Shown: positions 35,797-45,266, numbered from the stretch's first letter. The stretch is 64,000 bases of DNA from Aquibium microcysteis (GCF_014495845.1 NZ_CP061080.1:5322001-5386000), one strand, 5' to 3'. Notes: generated by a model not told the origin, from the sequence alone. Made by a program: numbers and translations.

Positions 35797-36180
35797 ATGG
35801 GCATACCCGTCGAAGGCGTGATGCAGGCCAGCAGCGCCATGCTGCAGAAACAGCTCTACGCCATCTTCACCCGTCCGACGGGTGCCATCGAGGCGATCCT
35901 GGCCGGGATGGAGGAGCATCTGGCCTTCCAGGTCTCGCTTGAGAAGGAGGGCATCCTCTATGCCGCCGGTCCGATGTGGTCCGACGACGAGAAGAGCTGG
36001 GACGGCGAGGGTCTCGTGGTGGTCCGCGCCGGCTCGCGCAGCGAGGCGATCGCCATAGCCGAGCGCGACCCGATGCATCGCAGCGGCGCGCGCGCATTCA
36101 CGGTCAGGCCGTGGATGATCAACGAGGGAACGGTGACGGTCCGGCTCGACATGTCGAGCCAGACCTTTTCGATAGTCTAG
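35797..36180 (+). CDS. YciI-like protein
   Basis: The 127-residue protein has a YciI/muconolactone-isomerase-like dimeric alpha-beta fold. It shows AIFTRPTGAIEAI, LEKEGILYAAGPM, a GEGLVVVRAGSRSEAIAIAERDPMH core (family pattern for the Asp/His region) and a C-terminal INEGTVTVRL. YciI proteins of catabolic operons probably act on ring-cleavage lactones or as isomerases. It sits between the CoA-transferase and the TRAP transporter, with GGGGGAGGAG before the ATG. Confidence 0.8.
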   Translation: MGIPVEGVMQASSAMLQKQLYAIFTRPTGAIEAILAGMEEHLAFQVSLEKEGILYAAGPMWSDDEKSWDGEGLVVVRAGSRSEAIAIAERDPMHRSGARAFTVRPWMINEGTVTVRLDMSSQTFSIV

Positions 36181-36200
36181 GTTTCAAGGGAGGAAACGAC

Positions 36201-37277
36201 ATGAAGACGCTTACCGGACTGCTGCTTGCCGGCGCCATCGCCTTTCCGGGCGCCGCGTTCGCCCAGGAGACGATCAAACTCACGGTCGCCTCGAGCCACC
36301 CGCTCGTCATTCCGTGGGTCGGCATGATCAAGTCGCACTTCATGGCGGAGACCGACCGTCTCCTGGCCGAGAAGGGCAACTACAAGATCGAATGGCAGGA
36401 GGCCTTCGGCGGCCAGCTCTACAAGGCCAATGCCACGCTGACCTCCGTCGAGGAAGGCGTCACCGACATCGGCTGGGTGTTCTCCTTCCTGGAAGCCGCC
36501 AAGCTGCCGCTGAGCCAGGTGTCGAGCTACGCGCCCTTCGCCACCGCCAATCCGCCGGTCCAGCTGGCCGTGATGGGCGAACTGCTCGAGACCAATGAGT
36601 CCTTCAAGAAGGAGTGGGAGCAGTACAATCTCAAGGTTCTCGGCCTGACCGGCACCGACAGCTACGACGTCTACACCAAGAAGCCGATCGCCGGCCTGGC
36701 GGACCTGAACGGCATGAAGCTGTCGGCACCGGGCGTTCTCGCCAACTGGCTGCGCGGCACGGGCGCCAACGCGGTCGACGGGGCGCTGACCACCTTCTAC
36801 ACCGACATCCAGACCGGCGTCTCCGACGGCGTCCTGTCCCTGGCCCTCGGTGTGCTGCCGGCCAAGCTCTACGAGGTCGCGCCCTACATCACCCGCGTCG
36901 ACATCGGCACGGCCTTCTCCGGCGCGGTGGCGATCAACCGCGACTCCTGGAACGATCTGCCCGAAGAAGTGCAGAACGCCATGGTCGCGGCCGGCAAGTT
37001 CTACACCGAGGCGCACGGCAAGGACCTGCTCGAGCGGCACGAGGCGGCCTTCGCCAAGATGCAGGAGATCGGCGCCGGCCAGAACCCGCCCGTCACCATC
37101 TCGCAGATGTCGGCGGCCGATCGTCAGGCCTGGGTCGACGGCCTGCCGGACATCGCCGGCGAATGGGCGGCCGATGCCGAAGCGCGCGGCCTGCCCGGCA
37201 AGGCCTTCCTGGCGGCCTACATGGAAGGCCTGCGTGCGCGCGGCGAAAAGCCCGCCCGCGACTGGGACAAGCAGTAA
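36201..37277 (+). CDS. TRAP transporter periplasmic binding protein (DctP-like)
   Basis: The 358-residue protein has a Sec signal peptide (MKTLTGLLLAGAIAFPGAAFA, cut near residue 22) and a TRAP-type C4-dicarboxylate-binding fold: LTVASSHPL, GGQLYKANATLTSVEEGVTDIGW, MKLSAPG, and NRDSWNDLPEEVQNAM. It captures an organic acid, probably an aromatic or related carboxylate that feeds the linked catabolic genes, and delivers it to the DctQM membrane pair. AGGGAGGAAAC precedes the ATG. Confidence 0.92.
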   Translation: MKTLTGLLLAGAIAFPGAAFAQETIKLTVASSHPLVIPWVGMIKSHFMAETDRLLAEKGNYKIEWQEAFGGQLYKANATLTSVEEGVTDIGWVFSFLEAAKLPLSQVSSYAPFATANPPVQLAVMGELLETNESFKKEWEQYNLKVLGLTGTDSYDVYTKKPIAGLADLNGMKLSAPGVLANWLRGTGANAVDGALTTFYTDIQTGVSDGVLSLALGVLPAKLYEVAPYITRVDIGTAFSGAVAINRDSWNDLPEEVQNAMVAAGKFYTEAHGKDLLERHEAAFAKMQEIGAGQNPPVTISQMSAADRQAWVDGLPDIAGEWAADAEARGLPGKAFLAAYMEGLRARGEKPARDWDKQ

Positions 37278-37301
37278 GTCGTCGACGACGGGGCGATCGC
37301 C

Positions 37302-37871
37302 ATGGACGAGGGCAGGAACAAGGGAGGCGCCGCCGCCGGGCGGCGCCCGCCCTCCGCGGTCGCACGGCTCTGGGGCCGCTCGGTGGACGGCCTTGCGGCG
37401 CTGGGCACGGTGATGATCCTCGTGCTCATGGCCATGATCGCCTGCGACGTCGTCGCGCGGAACATGATGGGCGCGTCGCTGCCGCTGGTCTCCGAGCTCG
37501 GCGCGCTCACGCTCGTGATGATCGTCTATCTCCAGCTCGGCACGACCATCCGCAACGAGCGGCTGGCGCGGACCGACTTCTTCTTCACGCTCATGGAAGG
37601 GCGCAGTCCGCGCATGGCCGCTTTCGTCTCCGGCCTGTGGGACCTGTTCGGCATCGCCGTCTGCGCCGGGATCGCCTGGTCGACCTGGGGCATTCTCGCC
37701 AAGGATTTCGACCACGGCGAGTATATCGGCGTCACCGGCGTGGCCACTCTGCAGACCTGGCCCTTCCGGGCCCTGATCCTGATCGGTGCGGCCGTCGCCG
37801 CCGTTCAGTTCACCGTCCAGGCAGCGCGCTCCTTCGCGACCGCCGCACGCCGGCCGGGGGAACGGGCATGA
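37302..37871 (+). CDS. TRAP transporter small permease (DctQ-like)
   Basis: The 189-residue protein has four membrane segments and the DctQ motif around MIACDVVARNMMGASLPLVSE. It bridges the binding protein and the large permease. Its stop overlaps the DctM start (ATGA). Confidence 0.9.
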   Translation: MDEGRNKGGAAAGRRPPSAVARLWGRSVDGLAALGTVMILVLMAMIACDVVARNMMGASLPLVSELGALTLVMIVYLQLGTTIRNERLARTDFFFTLMEGRSPRMAAFVSGLWDLFGIAVCAGIAWSTWGILAKDFDHGEYIGVTGVATLQTWPFRALILIGAAVAAVQFTVQAARSFATAARRPGERA

Positions 37872-39190
37872 CCGGCATCGAGATCGGCATGATCTGCGTG
37901 GCAGCCCTGATCCTGCTGATCTCGCTCGGCATGCCGATCGGTATCGGCATGATCGTCGTCTCCTTCGCCGGCGTGACCCTGATCCGCAACGAGACCGTCG
38001 CCATGCGCATGATGGGATCGGTCGCCAACGACAGCCTGGAGGAATATCTCTTCGCGGTGGTGCCGCTGTTCGTGCTGATGGGGCTGCTCGTCACGGTATC
38101 CGGCGTCGGCAAGGACACGTTCGACCTCTTCGAGCGGCTGCTACGGCGCGTCCGCGCCGGGCTCGGCGTCGCGACCGTCTTCGCCAACGCCGTCTTCGCC
38201 TCCATCACCGGCATCTCGATCGCCTCCGCATCGGTCTTCTCGCGCGTTGCGGTGCCCGAGATGACCCGCCACGGCTACCGGCGCAGCTTCTCCACCGGCG
38301 TCGTCGCGGGCAGCTCGGTGCTCGGCATGCTCATCCCGCCGTCGCTGCTGATGATCGTCTATGCGGTGCTGGCGGAAGAATCGGTGGGGCGCATGTTCCT
38401 GGCCGGAATCGGGCCCGGCATCCTGCTCGCTTTGCTCTTCTCGGCCACCATCGTCATCATGGCGACCTTCCGGAAGGACAGCGTCTTCGAACGATCGCCC
38501 GACGTCGACGCCCCCGTGGCGGACGATCGTCCGCTGGGCGTCTTCGTCCTGTCGAAGGGAACGCCGATCATCGCGCTGGTGGCCCTGGTGCTGGGCGGGC
38601 TCTATGGCGGTTTTCTCAATCCGACCGAGGCCGGCGCCATCGGCGCGCTGGGGGCCCTCGTCATCGCGCTGGCGCGCCGGTCGCTCGGCGGCGGCAGGAT
38701 GTGGTCGCTGCTGGTCGAGACCGGTCAGGTCACCGTCTCGGTGCTGTTCCTGATCATGGCCGCGACCTTCTTCTCGCGGATGCTGGCCATGTCCGGCCTG
38801 CCGGCGATGCTGGCGGAGACCCTGCTCGACAGTTCGATCGGGCCTTACGGCTTCCTGGTGATATTCATCGGCCTGATCATCCTGATGGGCTGCCTGATCG
38901 ATTCCATCTCGATCATGCTGATCCTCTTGCCGATCGCGCTGCCGGTGGCGAAGGCGGCGGGATTCGACCTGATCTGGTTCGGCGTGCTGACCGTGGTCGC
39001 GGTCGAGATCGGCCTGCTGACACCCCCCTTCGGCCTGTCGGTCTACACCATCAAGTCGGCGATCGACGATCCGACGCTGAAGGTCGGCGAGATCTTCCGC
39101 GGCACGCTGCCCTTCGTCTTCGCCATGGTCGTGGCGCTCGCCATCCTCGTCGCCTTCCCGCCGATCTCGGTGTGGCTGGCCCGGCTGTGA
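37868..39190 (+). CDS. TRAP transporter large permease (DctM-like)
   Basis: The 440-residue protein has about 12 membrane segments and DctM features: MPIGIGMIVVSFAGV, FASITGISIASASVFSRVAVPEM, GMLIPPS, NPTEAGAIGA and LTPPFGLSVYTIKS. It carries out Na+- or H+-coupled solute uptake. Its ATG overlaps the small permease stop by four bases. It is the last gene of the operon, followed by a hairpin. Confidence 0.93.
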   Translation: MTGIEIGMICVAALILLISLGMPIGIGMIVVSFAGVTLIRNETVAMRMMGSVANDSLEEYLFAVVPLFVLMGLLVTVSGVGKDTFDLFERLLRRVRAGLGVATVFANAVFASITGISIASASVFSRVAVPEMTRHGYRRSFSTGVVAGSSVLGMLIPPSLLMIVYAVLAEESVGRMFLAGIGPGILLALLFSATIVIMATFRKDSVFERSPDVDAPVADDRPLGVFVLSKGTPIIALVALVLGGLYGGFLNPTEAGAIGALGALVIALARRSLGGGRMWSLLVETGQVTVSVLFLIMAATFFSRMLAMSGLPAMLAETLLDSSIGPYGFLVIFIGLIILMGCLIDSISIMLILLPIALPVAKAAGFDLIWFGVLTVVAVEIGLLTPPFGLSVYTIKSAIDDPTLKVGEIFRGTLPFVFAMVVALAILVAFPPISVWLARL

Positions 39191-39196
39191 GGGCTT

Positions 39197-39217
39197 CCGG
39201 GCGGCGCAGCCGCCCGG
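39197..39217. terminator. Bidirectional hairpin between TRAP operon and sox operon
   Basis: CCGGGCGGC (39197-39205) and GCCGCCCGG (39209-39217) form a perfect 9-bp stem with loop GCA, between the convergent dctM-like and soxF genes. No T-run on either side, so termination may be weak or Rho-assisted. Confidence 0.55.
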
Positions 39218-39236
39218 CTCCGATCATGGGCTGGTG

Positions 39237-40526
39237 TCAGCCGAACATGTCGGCCACGATGCCGTCGTACCAGCCGATCGATTCCTCGTAGGTCGCCTTG
39301 CGCAGCGCCGCGTCCTCGCCCGTCTGCGAGACGAAGCCTTCGACGGAGGCGATCCTGCCGTCCTTCGGCTCGTACTGCGCGCCGACCTTGACACCGTCGT
39401 CCGTGTCGATCAGCGACCAGCAGGTGTTAGCGTATTTCGCCGGGAAGGCCTTCGACCCGGTCAGGTCGGCCCGGATGATCATGGCCGCCACCTTGGCCTG
39501 GCTGTTGGCCGAGAAGCCGGACTTCGGCATGTCGCCGGCGATCGACGCATCGCCGATGACGAAGATCGCCTCGTCCATGGTCGAGCGCATCGAGGCCGCG
39601 TCGATCGGGCAGAAGCCGCTGTCGCCCGCGACGCCTGCCGCCGCGGCGATCGCGCCGGCCTTCTGGGCGGGGATGACGTTGAGAAGCGCGCCCGCGAAGG
39701 TGTCGAGGTCCGTTTCCACCGTGCCGGCCGCGACGTCCACGGACTTGATGCCGCCATGGACGTCGGGGCCGTACCATTCGACCATGCCGGGGTAGTGCCT
39801 GTCCCAGCCCTCCTGGAACAGGCCCTGCTTGGAGAACTTGTCCTTGGGGTCGATGACGAAGATCTTCGAATTCGCGAACCCCTTCGCTTTCAGCACATGC
39901 GCCATCATCGACACCCGTTCGTAGGGGCCGGGCGGGCAGCGATAGGGGTTGGGCGGAGCGATCATGACGATGGTCTGCCCGTCCGTCAGCGCATCGAGCC
40001 TGGCCTTCAGGAGTTCGGTCTGCGGCCCGGCCTTCCAGGCATGCGGCGCAATCTGCGCTGCCTCTTCGGAATAGCCAGGCACCGAGTCGTAGACGATGTC
40101 GATGCCGGGGGAGAGCACCAGCCGGTCGTAGGGCACGACGGCGCCGTCGGCCATGGTGACGGTCCTGGCCGCGCGGTCGACCGCCATCGCCATGCCGGTG
40201 ATCTTGCGGACGCCATAGGCGGAGACGAGCGTGTCGTAGCCGTGGGTGATCGAGGCGAAGTCGCGGTAGCCGCCGAGATAGAGATTGGAGAAGAAGCAGG
40301 TCGTGAACGTGTCGCTGTCCTCGATCAGCGTCACGTCGATCGCGCCCTTCGAATCCTTCGCGACATATTTGGCCGCGGTCGCGCCGCCGGCGCCGCCGCC
40401 GACGATGACGACGCGCGGCTTGCCCTGCGCGCGCAGATAGGTGGGCAGGGCAAGCGACGCGACCCCCGCGCCCGCGAGCCGTCCGAAGCTCCGTCTCGAG
40501 ATCGGGCCCGTTCTTGTCGTGCTCAT
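39237..40526 (-). CDS. soxF: SoxF, flavoprotein of flavocytochrome c sulfide dehydrogenase
   Basis: The 429-residue protein has a Tat signal (SRRSFGRLAGAG), a Rossmann FAD loop VVIVGGGAGGATAAKY, a TCFFSNLYLGGY block, the second disulfide cysteine in YRCPPGPYER, and GFCPIDAASM near the C-terminus, as in FccB/SoxF. In the periplasm it oxidises sulfide (or reactivates SoxY) and passes electrons to the SoxE cytochrome. Start 40526 has GGGAGGA. It is the last gene of the sox operon, 28 bases after soxE. Confidence 0.9.
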   Translation of the reverse strand: MSTTRTGPISRRSFGRLAGAGVASLALPTYLRAQGKPRVVIVGGGAGGATAAKYVAKDSKGAIDVTLIEDSDTFTTCFFSNLYLGGYRDFASITHGYDTLVSAYGVRKITGMAMAVDRAARTVTMADGAVVPYDRLVLSPGIDIVYDSVPGYSEEAAQIAPHAWKAGPQTELLKARLDALTDGQTIVMIAPPNPYRCPPGPYERVSMMAHVLKAKGFANSKIFVIDPKDKFSKQGLFQEGWDRHYPGMVEWYGPDVHGGIKSVDVAAGTVETDLDTFAGALLNVIPAQKAGAIAAAAGVAGDSGFCPIDAASMRSTMDEAIFVIGDASIAGDMPKSGFSANSQAKVAAMIIRADLTGSKAFPAKYANTCWSLIDTDDGVKVGAQYEPKDGRIASVEGFVSQTGEDAALRKATYEESIGWYDGIVADMFG

Positions 40527-40554
40527 GGTTTCCTCCCGGGTGAGCCGTTTCGGA

Positions 40555-40971
40555 TCAGTCTTCCATGCCGGCGATGTAGACGGCCAATGCCGCGATCTCC
40601 TCGTCGGAGAGCCGGGCGGTCATCAGCTTCATGACGGGGTTTGGACGGGCGCCGAGCTTGTACTCGACCATCGCCTGCACGGCGTAGTCGAACGGCAGCC
40701 CGCGGATCGGCGGAATGCCGCTCGCGGCACCCGACGCCTGGTGGCAGGTCACGCACGCGCCGCCGAGATACTCCCCGTAGGCCGCATCGCCATTGATGGC
40801 GAGGACCCGCGTCACCGCGTGCTCGACCTCGAGCGCCAGCGCCGCATCGTCGGAAGCCCTCGCCGATGCAGGCAACGCCAGAACCGCGACGGCAGCGACG
40901 ACGGTCGCGCGGCGCCAGGCCATCCGGGCGATGGCGCTGCCCGGCCGGGCCGGCATGCCGTGTCGGTTCAC
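40555..40971 (-). CDS. soxE: SoxE, c-type cytochrome partner of SoxF
   Basis: The 138-residue protein has a signal peptide (RATVVAAVAVLALPASARA) and one haem c site CVTCH. A distal Met is available in the VMKLMTARLSDEEIAAL region. It accepts electrons from SoxF. The start is a GTG at 40971 with GGGAGGAG six bases upstream. It lies between soxD and soxF. Confidence 0.87.
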   Translation of the reverse strand: MNRHGMPARPGSAIARMAWRRATVVAAVAVLALPASARASDDAALALEVEHAVTRVLAINGDAAYGEYLGGACVTCHQASGAASGIPPIRGLPFDYAVQAMVEYKLGARPNPVMKLMTARLSDEEIAALAVYIAGMED

Positions 40972-41008
40972 CAGGCGCTCCTCCCAAAGGCCCGGGCCGG
41001 CGGGATCG

Positions 41009-42118
41009 TCAGTCGATGCCGCCCCCGGATGCGTTCTCTTCGCCGCCGTCCTCCGGCGTCACGTCCAGCACGGCTGCATGCATGGTGATGGCGGCAGCGC
41101 CCGGCTTGCAGTCGGTCATGCAGGGCTCCGACTTGTCGGCGTAGAACGGCTCCTGCGCCCGGTCGTCGTCGAAGAAATTCTCCTCGTTCGGCAGCCGGAT
41201 CGAGGTGAAATTGTCCTTCGACAGCTCGAAATCCTCGTCGTCGACGATGTCGTTCAGATAGAGCAGGTAGGCGGTCAGCGCGTAGACGTCGTCATTGCTC
41301 AGCGAGCGCGCGTCGCCGAACGGCATGGCCCGGTGCACGTAGTCGAAGACGGTGGACAGGTAGGGCCAGTAGGAGCCGATGGTCTTTTCCGGCCGCTCGG
41401 CCTGCAGCGTGCCCTGGCCGCCGGCGAGCACGGGCCAGCGGCCGACCGCCTCGCCGAAATCGCCATGGCAGGTGGCGCAGCGCTCGTCGTAGATCTCCAT
41501 GCCGTGTGCCACGGTGCCCGACCCTTCGGGAAGCCCCACGCCATCCGGCCGCACGTCGGTGTCCCAGGCGGCGATCTCCTCGGGCGTGGCCGCACGACCG
41601 AGCCCCAGCCCGCCGTCGGCGACGCTCCCCGTCGTCTCCGGCGAGGGCGCGGCGGGTTCGGCCGTTGCCGTCTGCGTCGCATCGGGTGCGGGCGCAGCCG
41701 ACTGCTTGCCCGGGACGGCCGGCTTCCCGTCGGCGTCGAAGCTCGCGAGATAGGCGATGACGTTGACGACGTCCTCGTCCTTCTTGAGCCCCGCGAAGGC
41801 CATCTTGTTGCCCTTCAGGTAGCCTTTCGGGTCGTGCAGATAGCCGGTCAGGCTGGCCTCGTCCCAGACGAGGCCCTCGGCTCCCGCCTTGGTCATGGCG
41901 GGCGAGTACTTGAAGCCTTCGACGCTCCCGGCGGCGCGGCCGACGATGCCGTTCAGGACGGGTCCGACGCGGTTCTTCGCGGCGTCGCCGACCATGTGGC
42001 AGGCCTTGCACTTGCCGAACACCTTCTCGCCTGCGGCAATGTCCTGCGCCTCGGCCCCGCCGACGGCGCCGGCGACGACGGATGCGGCCAGAAGGATGGA
42101 TTTAGGAGATTTCCACAT
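41009..42118 (-). CDS. soxD: SoxD, dihaem cytochrome c subunit of sulfane dehydrogenase
   Basis: The 369-residue periplasmic protein has a signal peptide (residues 1-24), a first haem site CKACH in a cytochrome c550-like domain, a Pro/Ala/Thr-rich linker (about 155-185), a second haem site CATCH, and an acidic C-terminal tail. With SoxC it oxidises the SoxY-bound sulfane sulfur and sends six electrons to cytochrome c. It overlaps soxC by 17 bases. Confidence 0.92.
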   Translation of the reverse strand: MWKSPKSILLAASVVAGAVGGAEAQDIAAGEKVFGKCKACHMVGDAAKNRVGPVLNGIVGRAAGSVEGFKYSPAMTKAGAEGLVWDEASLTGYLHDPKGYLKGNKMAFAGLKKDEDVVNVIAYLASFDADGKPAVPGKQSAAPAPDATQTATAEPAAPSPETTGSVADGGLGLGRAATPEEIAAWDTDVRPDGVGLPEGSGTVAHGMEIYDERCATCHGDFGEAVGRWPVLAGGQGTLQAERPEKTIGSYWPYLSTVFDYVHRAMPFGDARSLSNDDVYALTAYLLYLNDIVDDEDFELSKDNFTSIRLPNEENFFDDDRAQEPFYADKSEPCMTDCKPGAAAITMHAAVLDVTPEDGGEENASGGGID

Positions 42119-43373
42119 TCTCGATCACTCCGTCGGAATTGACGTGCCAGGTCTGGATGCCGTTGTTGTGATAGATCGAATTCGCGCCGCGCACGGAGCG
42201 CAGCTGGTCCTTCGTCGGCTGCAAGAAACCGTGTTCGTCGATCGCCCGCGACTGCAGGAACAGCTCCGAACCGTCCCAGTCGAACTCGTGGTAGAAGCGG
42301 TGCAGCGCCTTGGGCAGGCTCGGTCCGTCGAGCCGCGCCGTCGTCCAGTTGCGTCCGCCGTCGGTCGTCACGTCGACGCGGCTGATGCGCCCCTTGCCCG
42401 ACCAGGCCAGGCCCGACAGCACCAGCGGTCCGCGTCCGTGCAGGATCGGCGCCTGCGGGCTCGGATTGGTGATCACCGACTTCACGTCCATCTCGAAGGT
42501 GAAGCGCCGCGCCTTCCCGTTGGCCATCAGGTCGGTGTATTTCGAGGTCTCCTCGCGGTGCTGCCAGGGCTGGTCGCCGATCTCGAGCCGGCGCAGCCAC
42601 TTGACCCACATGTTGCCTTCCCAGCCGGGAACCACCAGGCGGATCGGATAGCCCTGTTCGGGCCGCAGCGCCTCGCCGTTCATGCCGAAGGCCACCAGGC
42701 AGTCGTCCATCGCCTTGTCGAGCGGGATCGACCGGCTCATGCCGGACGCATCCGCGCCTTCGGCCAGCAGCCACTTGCCCTCCGTCTTCACGCCTGCCTC
42801 GTCCAGCAGGTGCTTCAGCCGCACGCCGGTGTACATCAGGCAGTGCAGCATGCCATGCGTGAACTGGCAGCCGTTGAGCTGCGCGCCGCGCCATTCCATG
42901 CCGGTGTTGGCCGCGCATTCGAGGAAATAGACCCGGTTCTCGCGCGGGAAGCGCTTCAGGTCGGCCATGGTGAAGACCAGGGGCCGTTCCACCAGCCCAT
43001 GGATCATCAGGCGATGATCGGCCGGGGCGATCTCGGCGACACCCGAGTGATGGCGCTCGAAGCAGAGCCCGCTCGGGGTGATGATGCCGTCCAGTTCGTG
43101 CAGCGGCGTGAAGTTGATCGAGGAGATCGTGTCCGACGTCAGCCAGGGCACGTTCTTGCGCACCACATGCGCCTCGAACTGCGACGGCGTGCCATAGGGC
43201 CGCGCATCGACGCCGTCGCCGGGATAGCGGTTCCAGTCCTGGATCTCGGTGATCACGCTTTCGCCGGCGGCCGCGCGGCTGGCTGCTGCACCGCCCGCCA
43301 ATGCGGCTGCGCCCATGAGCCCGCCCTTCAGAACGGCGCGGCGCGACGCGCCCGGACGCGCATTCGATGTCAT
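42102..43373 (-). CDS. soxC: SoxC, molybdopterin subunit of sulfane dehydrogenase
   Basis: The 423-residue protein has a Tat signal (SRRAVLKGG) and a sulfite-oxidase fold. The molybdenum cofactor Cys is in the FLECAANTG motif; GWEGNMWVKWL and an Ig-like dimerisation domain (about residues 290-420) follow. With SoxD it forms sulfane dehydrogenase, which lets thiosulfate be oxidised fully to sulfate without sulfur globules. A 130-base gap with an operator-like palindrome separates it from soxB. Confidence 0.93.
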   Translation of the reverse strand: MTSNARPGASRRAVLKGGLMGAAALAGGAAASRAAAGESVITEIQDWNRYPGDGVDARPYGTPSQFEAHVVRKNVPWLTSDTISSINFTPLHELDGIITPSGLCFERHHSGVAEIAPADHRLMIHGLVERPLVFTMADLKRFPRENRVYFLECAANTGMEWRGAQLNGCQFTHGMLHCLMYTGVRLKHLLDEAGVKTEGKWLLAEGADASGMSRSIPLDKAMDDCLVAFGMNGEALRPEQGYPIRLVVPGWEGNMWVKWLRRLEIGDQPWQHREETSKYTDLMANGKARRFTFEMDVKSVITNPSPQAPILHGRGPLVLSGLAWSGKGRISRVDVTTDGGRNWTTARLDGPSLPKALHRFYHEFDWDGSELFLQSRAIDEHGFLQPTKDQLRSVRGANSIYHNNGIQTWHVNSDGVIENVEIS

Positions 43374-43404
43374 CGGCTCCTCCCAGATACCAGAAGATAG
43401 TTAC

Positions 43405-43427
43405 ATATGAATTTTTATATGTATTGG
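43405..43427 (-). promoter_or_regulatory. Candidate SoxR operator before soxC
   Basis: The 23-base block starting ATATGAATTT and ending TATTGG lies 32 bases before the soxC start and contains ACATAT-N8-ATATGT. It matches 47583-47605 at 18 of 23 positions. Gap 43374-43503 also leaves room for an internal promoter. Confidence 0.55.
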
Positions 43428-43503
43428 CGCGACAGTCAATCGGTTTGTTCGGCACCTGCCGGACGATCCGCCGCCGCGACTTGTGCGGCCGCGCCCGGAT
43501 CCG

Positions 43504-45204
43504 TCACATCACGATCCTGACGGTCCTCTCGTCGGGAACGCGCACCGTTCCCTTGCCACGGATATGGTCTTCCATCAGGTCGTAGATGGCCGGGCCCTCG
43601 ACGCCCTCGTTCACCGAGGCCCAGCCGCCCACGACATAGGTCCGGGTGGGGTCGATCGGCTCCCCGGTCGCCGAAAGCCGCATGTCGGAGATGCGGTTTC
43701 CGATCGTGCCGTTGACGGCGCAGCTGTAGGTCATGCCGCCGACGCGCACCATGTCGCCGCCCTGCTGCAGGAAGGGATCGGGATTGAAGAGGTTGTCGCA
43801 GACGTCCTCCAGCACCTCCTTCAGCTGCTGGCCGGTCATCTCGTTGCGATAGACCGCCGGGTAGCTCATCGACGTCTCGGTGTAGAGGTCGTCGCGGGTG
43901 ATGTCCTGTCCGGGAAGCAGCGTCGTACCCCAGCGGAAGCCGGGCGACAGAGCGATCTGCGTGTCGCGCTGCTCGATGATCCCCTGGCAGATCAGGTCGT
44001 CCCAGGTGCCGTTGAAATTGCCGCGCCGGTAGAGCAGCGTTTCGGTGCGGCCCAGCACCTCGGCGGTCTCGGCCGCGTAGGGCGCCCGCACCTCGGCGAT
44101 CTTCGCCGCCATTTCGGGATCCGATGCGACGACGTCGGAAAAGACCGGGATCAGCTTCGAGCTCGATCCCGTGACCTTCCCGTCGGACACTTCGAGGTCG
44201 ACGCGGCCGAGATATTTTCCGTGCGAGCCCGACGACAGGATCAGCGTCCCGCCCACCCGCACGGCCTCCGGCACGGCGTCATGCGTGTGCCCGGTCAGGA
44301 TCACGTCGATACCGGAGACAACGGTGGCGAGCTTGCGGTCGACGTCGAAGCCGTTGTGCGAGATCAGCACCACGACCTCGGCGCCCGCCGCGCGGGCGGC
44401 GTCGACATTGGCCTGCAGCACGTCGGGGCGGATGCCGAACGACCATCGCGGGAACATCCAGCGCGGATTGGCGATCGGCGTGTAGGGCATCGCCTGGCCG
44501 ATGACCGCGACCTGCACGCCGCCCTTCTCGACCATCTTCGTGTGCTCGAACACCGGCTCGTCCCATTCGGCATCGAAGATGTTGGAGGCGAGGAACGGGT
44601 AGGACTGGCTCTCGACGATCTCGGTGAAGCGGTCCTCGCCGAAGGTGAACTCCCAGTGGCCGGTCATCGCGTCCGGCTTCAGCAGCGCCATGCAGTCGAC
44701 CATGTCCTGGCCGGCGGTCCTGAGCGAGGTGTAGGAGCCCTGCCAGGTGTCGCCGCCGTCGAGGAACAGCACCTTGTCGTCGCCCCGGTCGGCGCGGATC
44801 GCCTTGACGAGGGTGGCCGTGCGGTCGAGGCCGCCGAGCCGGCCGTAGCTGCGCGCGAGATCGACATAGTCGAGGAAGGTGTGCGCATAGGCATAGGCGC
44901 TGCCGCGCGCGATGCCGAATTCCTTCAGGAAGGCCTCGCCGACCAGATGCGGCGGAATGCCGGCGAAGGCGCCGACGCCGATGTTGGTGTCCGGCGGGCG
45001 GAAATAGACCGGCAGCAGCTGGGCGTGCACGTCGGTGAAGTGCAGCAGCGTCACCTGGCCCTTCGCGTCAAAGCGCAGCAGGTCGTCCTGCGTCAGCTTC
45101 TGCTGGGCGAGTGCCCGCAGCGGGTTGGCCGCATAGCCGGCCGCGCCGAGCGCGACGCTCGCATTGAGGGCGAACTGGAGGAAGTCGCGTCTTGTGTGGC
45201 TCAT
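43504..45204 (-). CDS. soxB: SoxB, thiosulfohydrolase
   Basis: The 566-residue protein has a Tat-like signal TRRDFLQFAL and a dinuclear-manganese metallophosphatase fold. LHFTDVHAQL, FLDGGDTWQGS, GHWEFTFG (the SoxB form of the GNHE motif), ISHNGFDVD and GHTHDAVP supply the metal ligands; a 5'-nucleotidase-like C-terminal domain follows from about residue 400. In the periplasm it hydrolyses sulfate from SoxY-S-sulfonate. ATG 45204 lies 86 bases after soxA, across a hairpin. Confidence 0.95.
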   Translation of the reverse strand: MSHTRRDFLQFALNASVALGAAGYAANPLRALAQQKLTQDDLLRFDAKGQVTLLHFTDVHAQLLPVYFRPPDTNIGVGAFAGIPPHLVGEAFLKEFGIARGSAYAYAHTFLDYVDLARSYGRLGGLDRTATLVKAIRADRGDDKVLFLDGGDTWQGSYTSLRTAGQDMVDCMALLKPDAMTGHWEFTFGEDRFTEIVESQSYPFLASNIFDAEWDEPVFEHTKMVEKGGVQVAVIGQAMPYTPIANPRWMFPRWSFGIRPDVLQANVDAARAAGAEVVVLISHNGFDVDRKLATVVSGIDVILTGHTHDAVPEAVRVGGTLILSSGSHGKYLGRVDLEVSDGKVTGSSSKLIPVFSDVVASDPEMAAKIAEVRAPYAAETAEVLGRTETLLYRRGNFNGTWDDLICQGIIEQRDTQIALSPGFRWGTTLLPGQDITRDDLYTETSMSYPAVYRNEMTGQQLKEVLEDVCDNLFNPDPFLQQGGDMVRVGGMTYSCAVNGTIGNRISDMRLSATGEPIDPTRTYVVGGWASVNEGVEGPAIYDLMEDHIRGKGTVRVPDERTVRIVM

Positions 45205-45243
45205 CGTCAGTCCTGTGGCCGGCGCCGGGATGTGCGTTTCAGG

Positions 45244-45266
45244 CCCGGCGGACGGATCCCGCCGGG
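45244..45266 (-). promoter_or_regulatory. Hairpin between soxA and soxB
   Basis: CCCGGCGG (45244-45251) pairs perfectly with CCGCCGGG (45259-45266) over a 7-base loop in the 86-base soxA-soxB gap. It has no T-run. It may stabilise the upstream soxXYZA message relative to soxB; this is inference. Confidence 0.45.
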
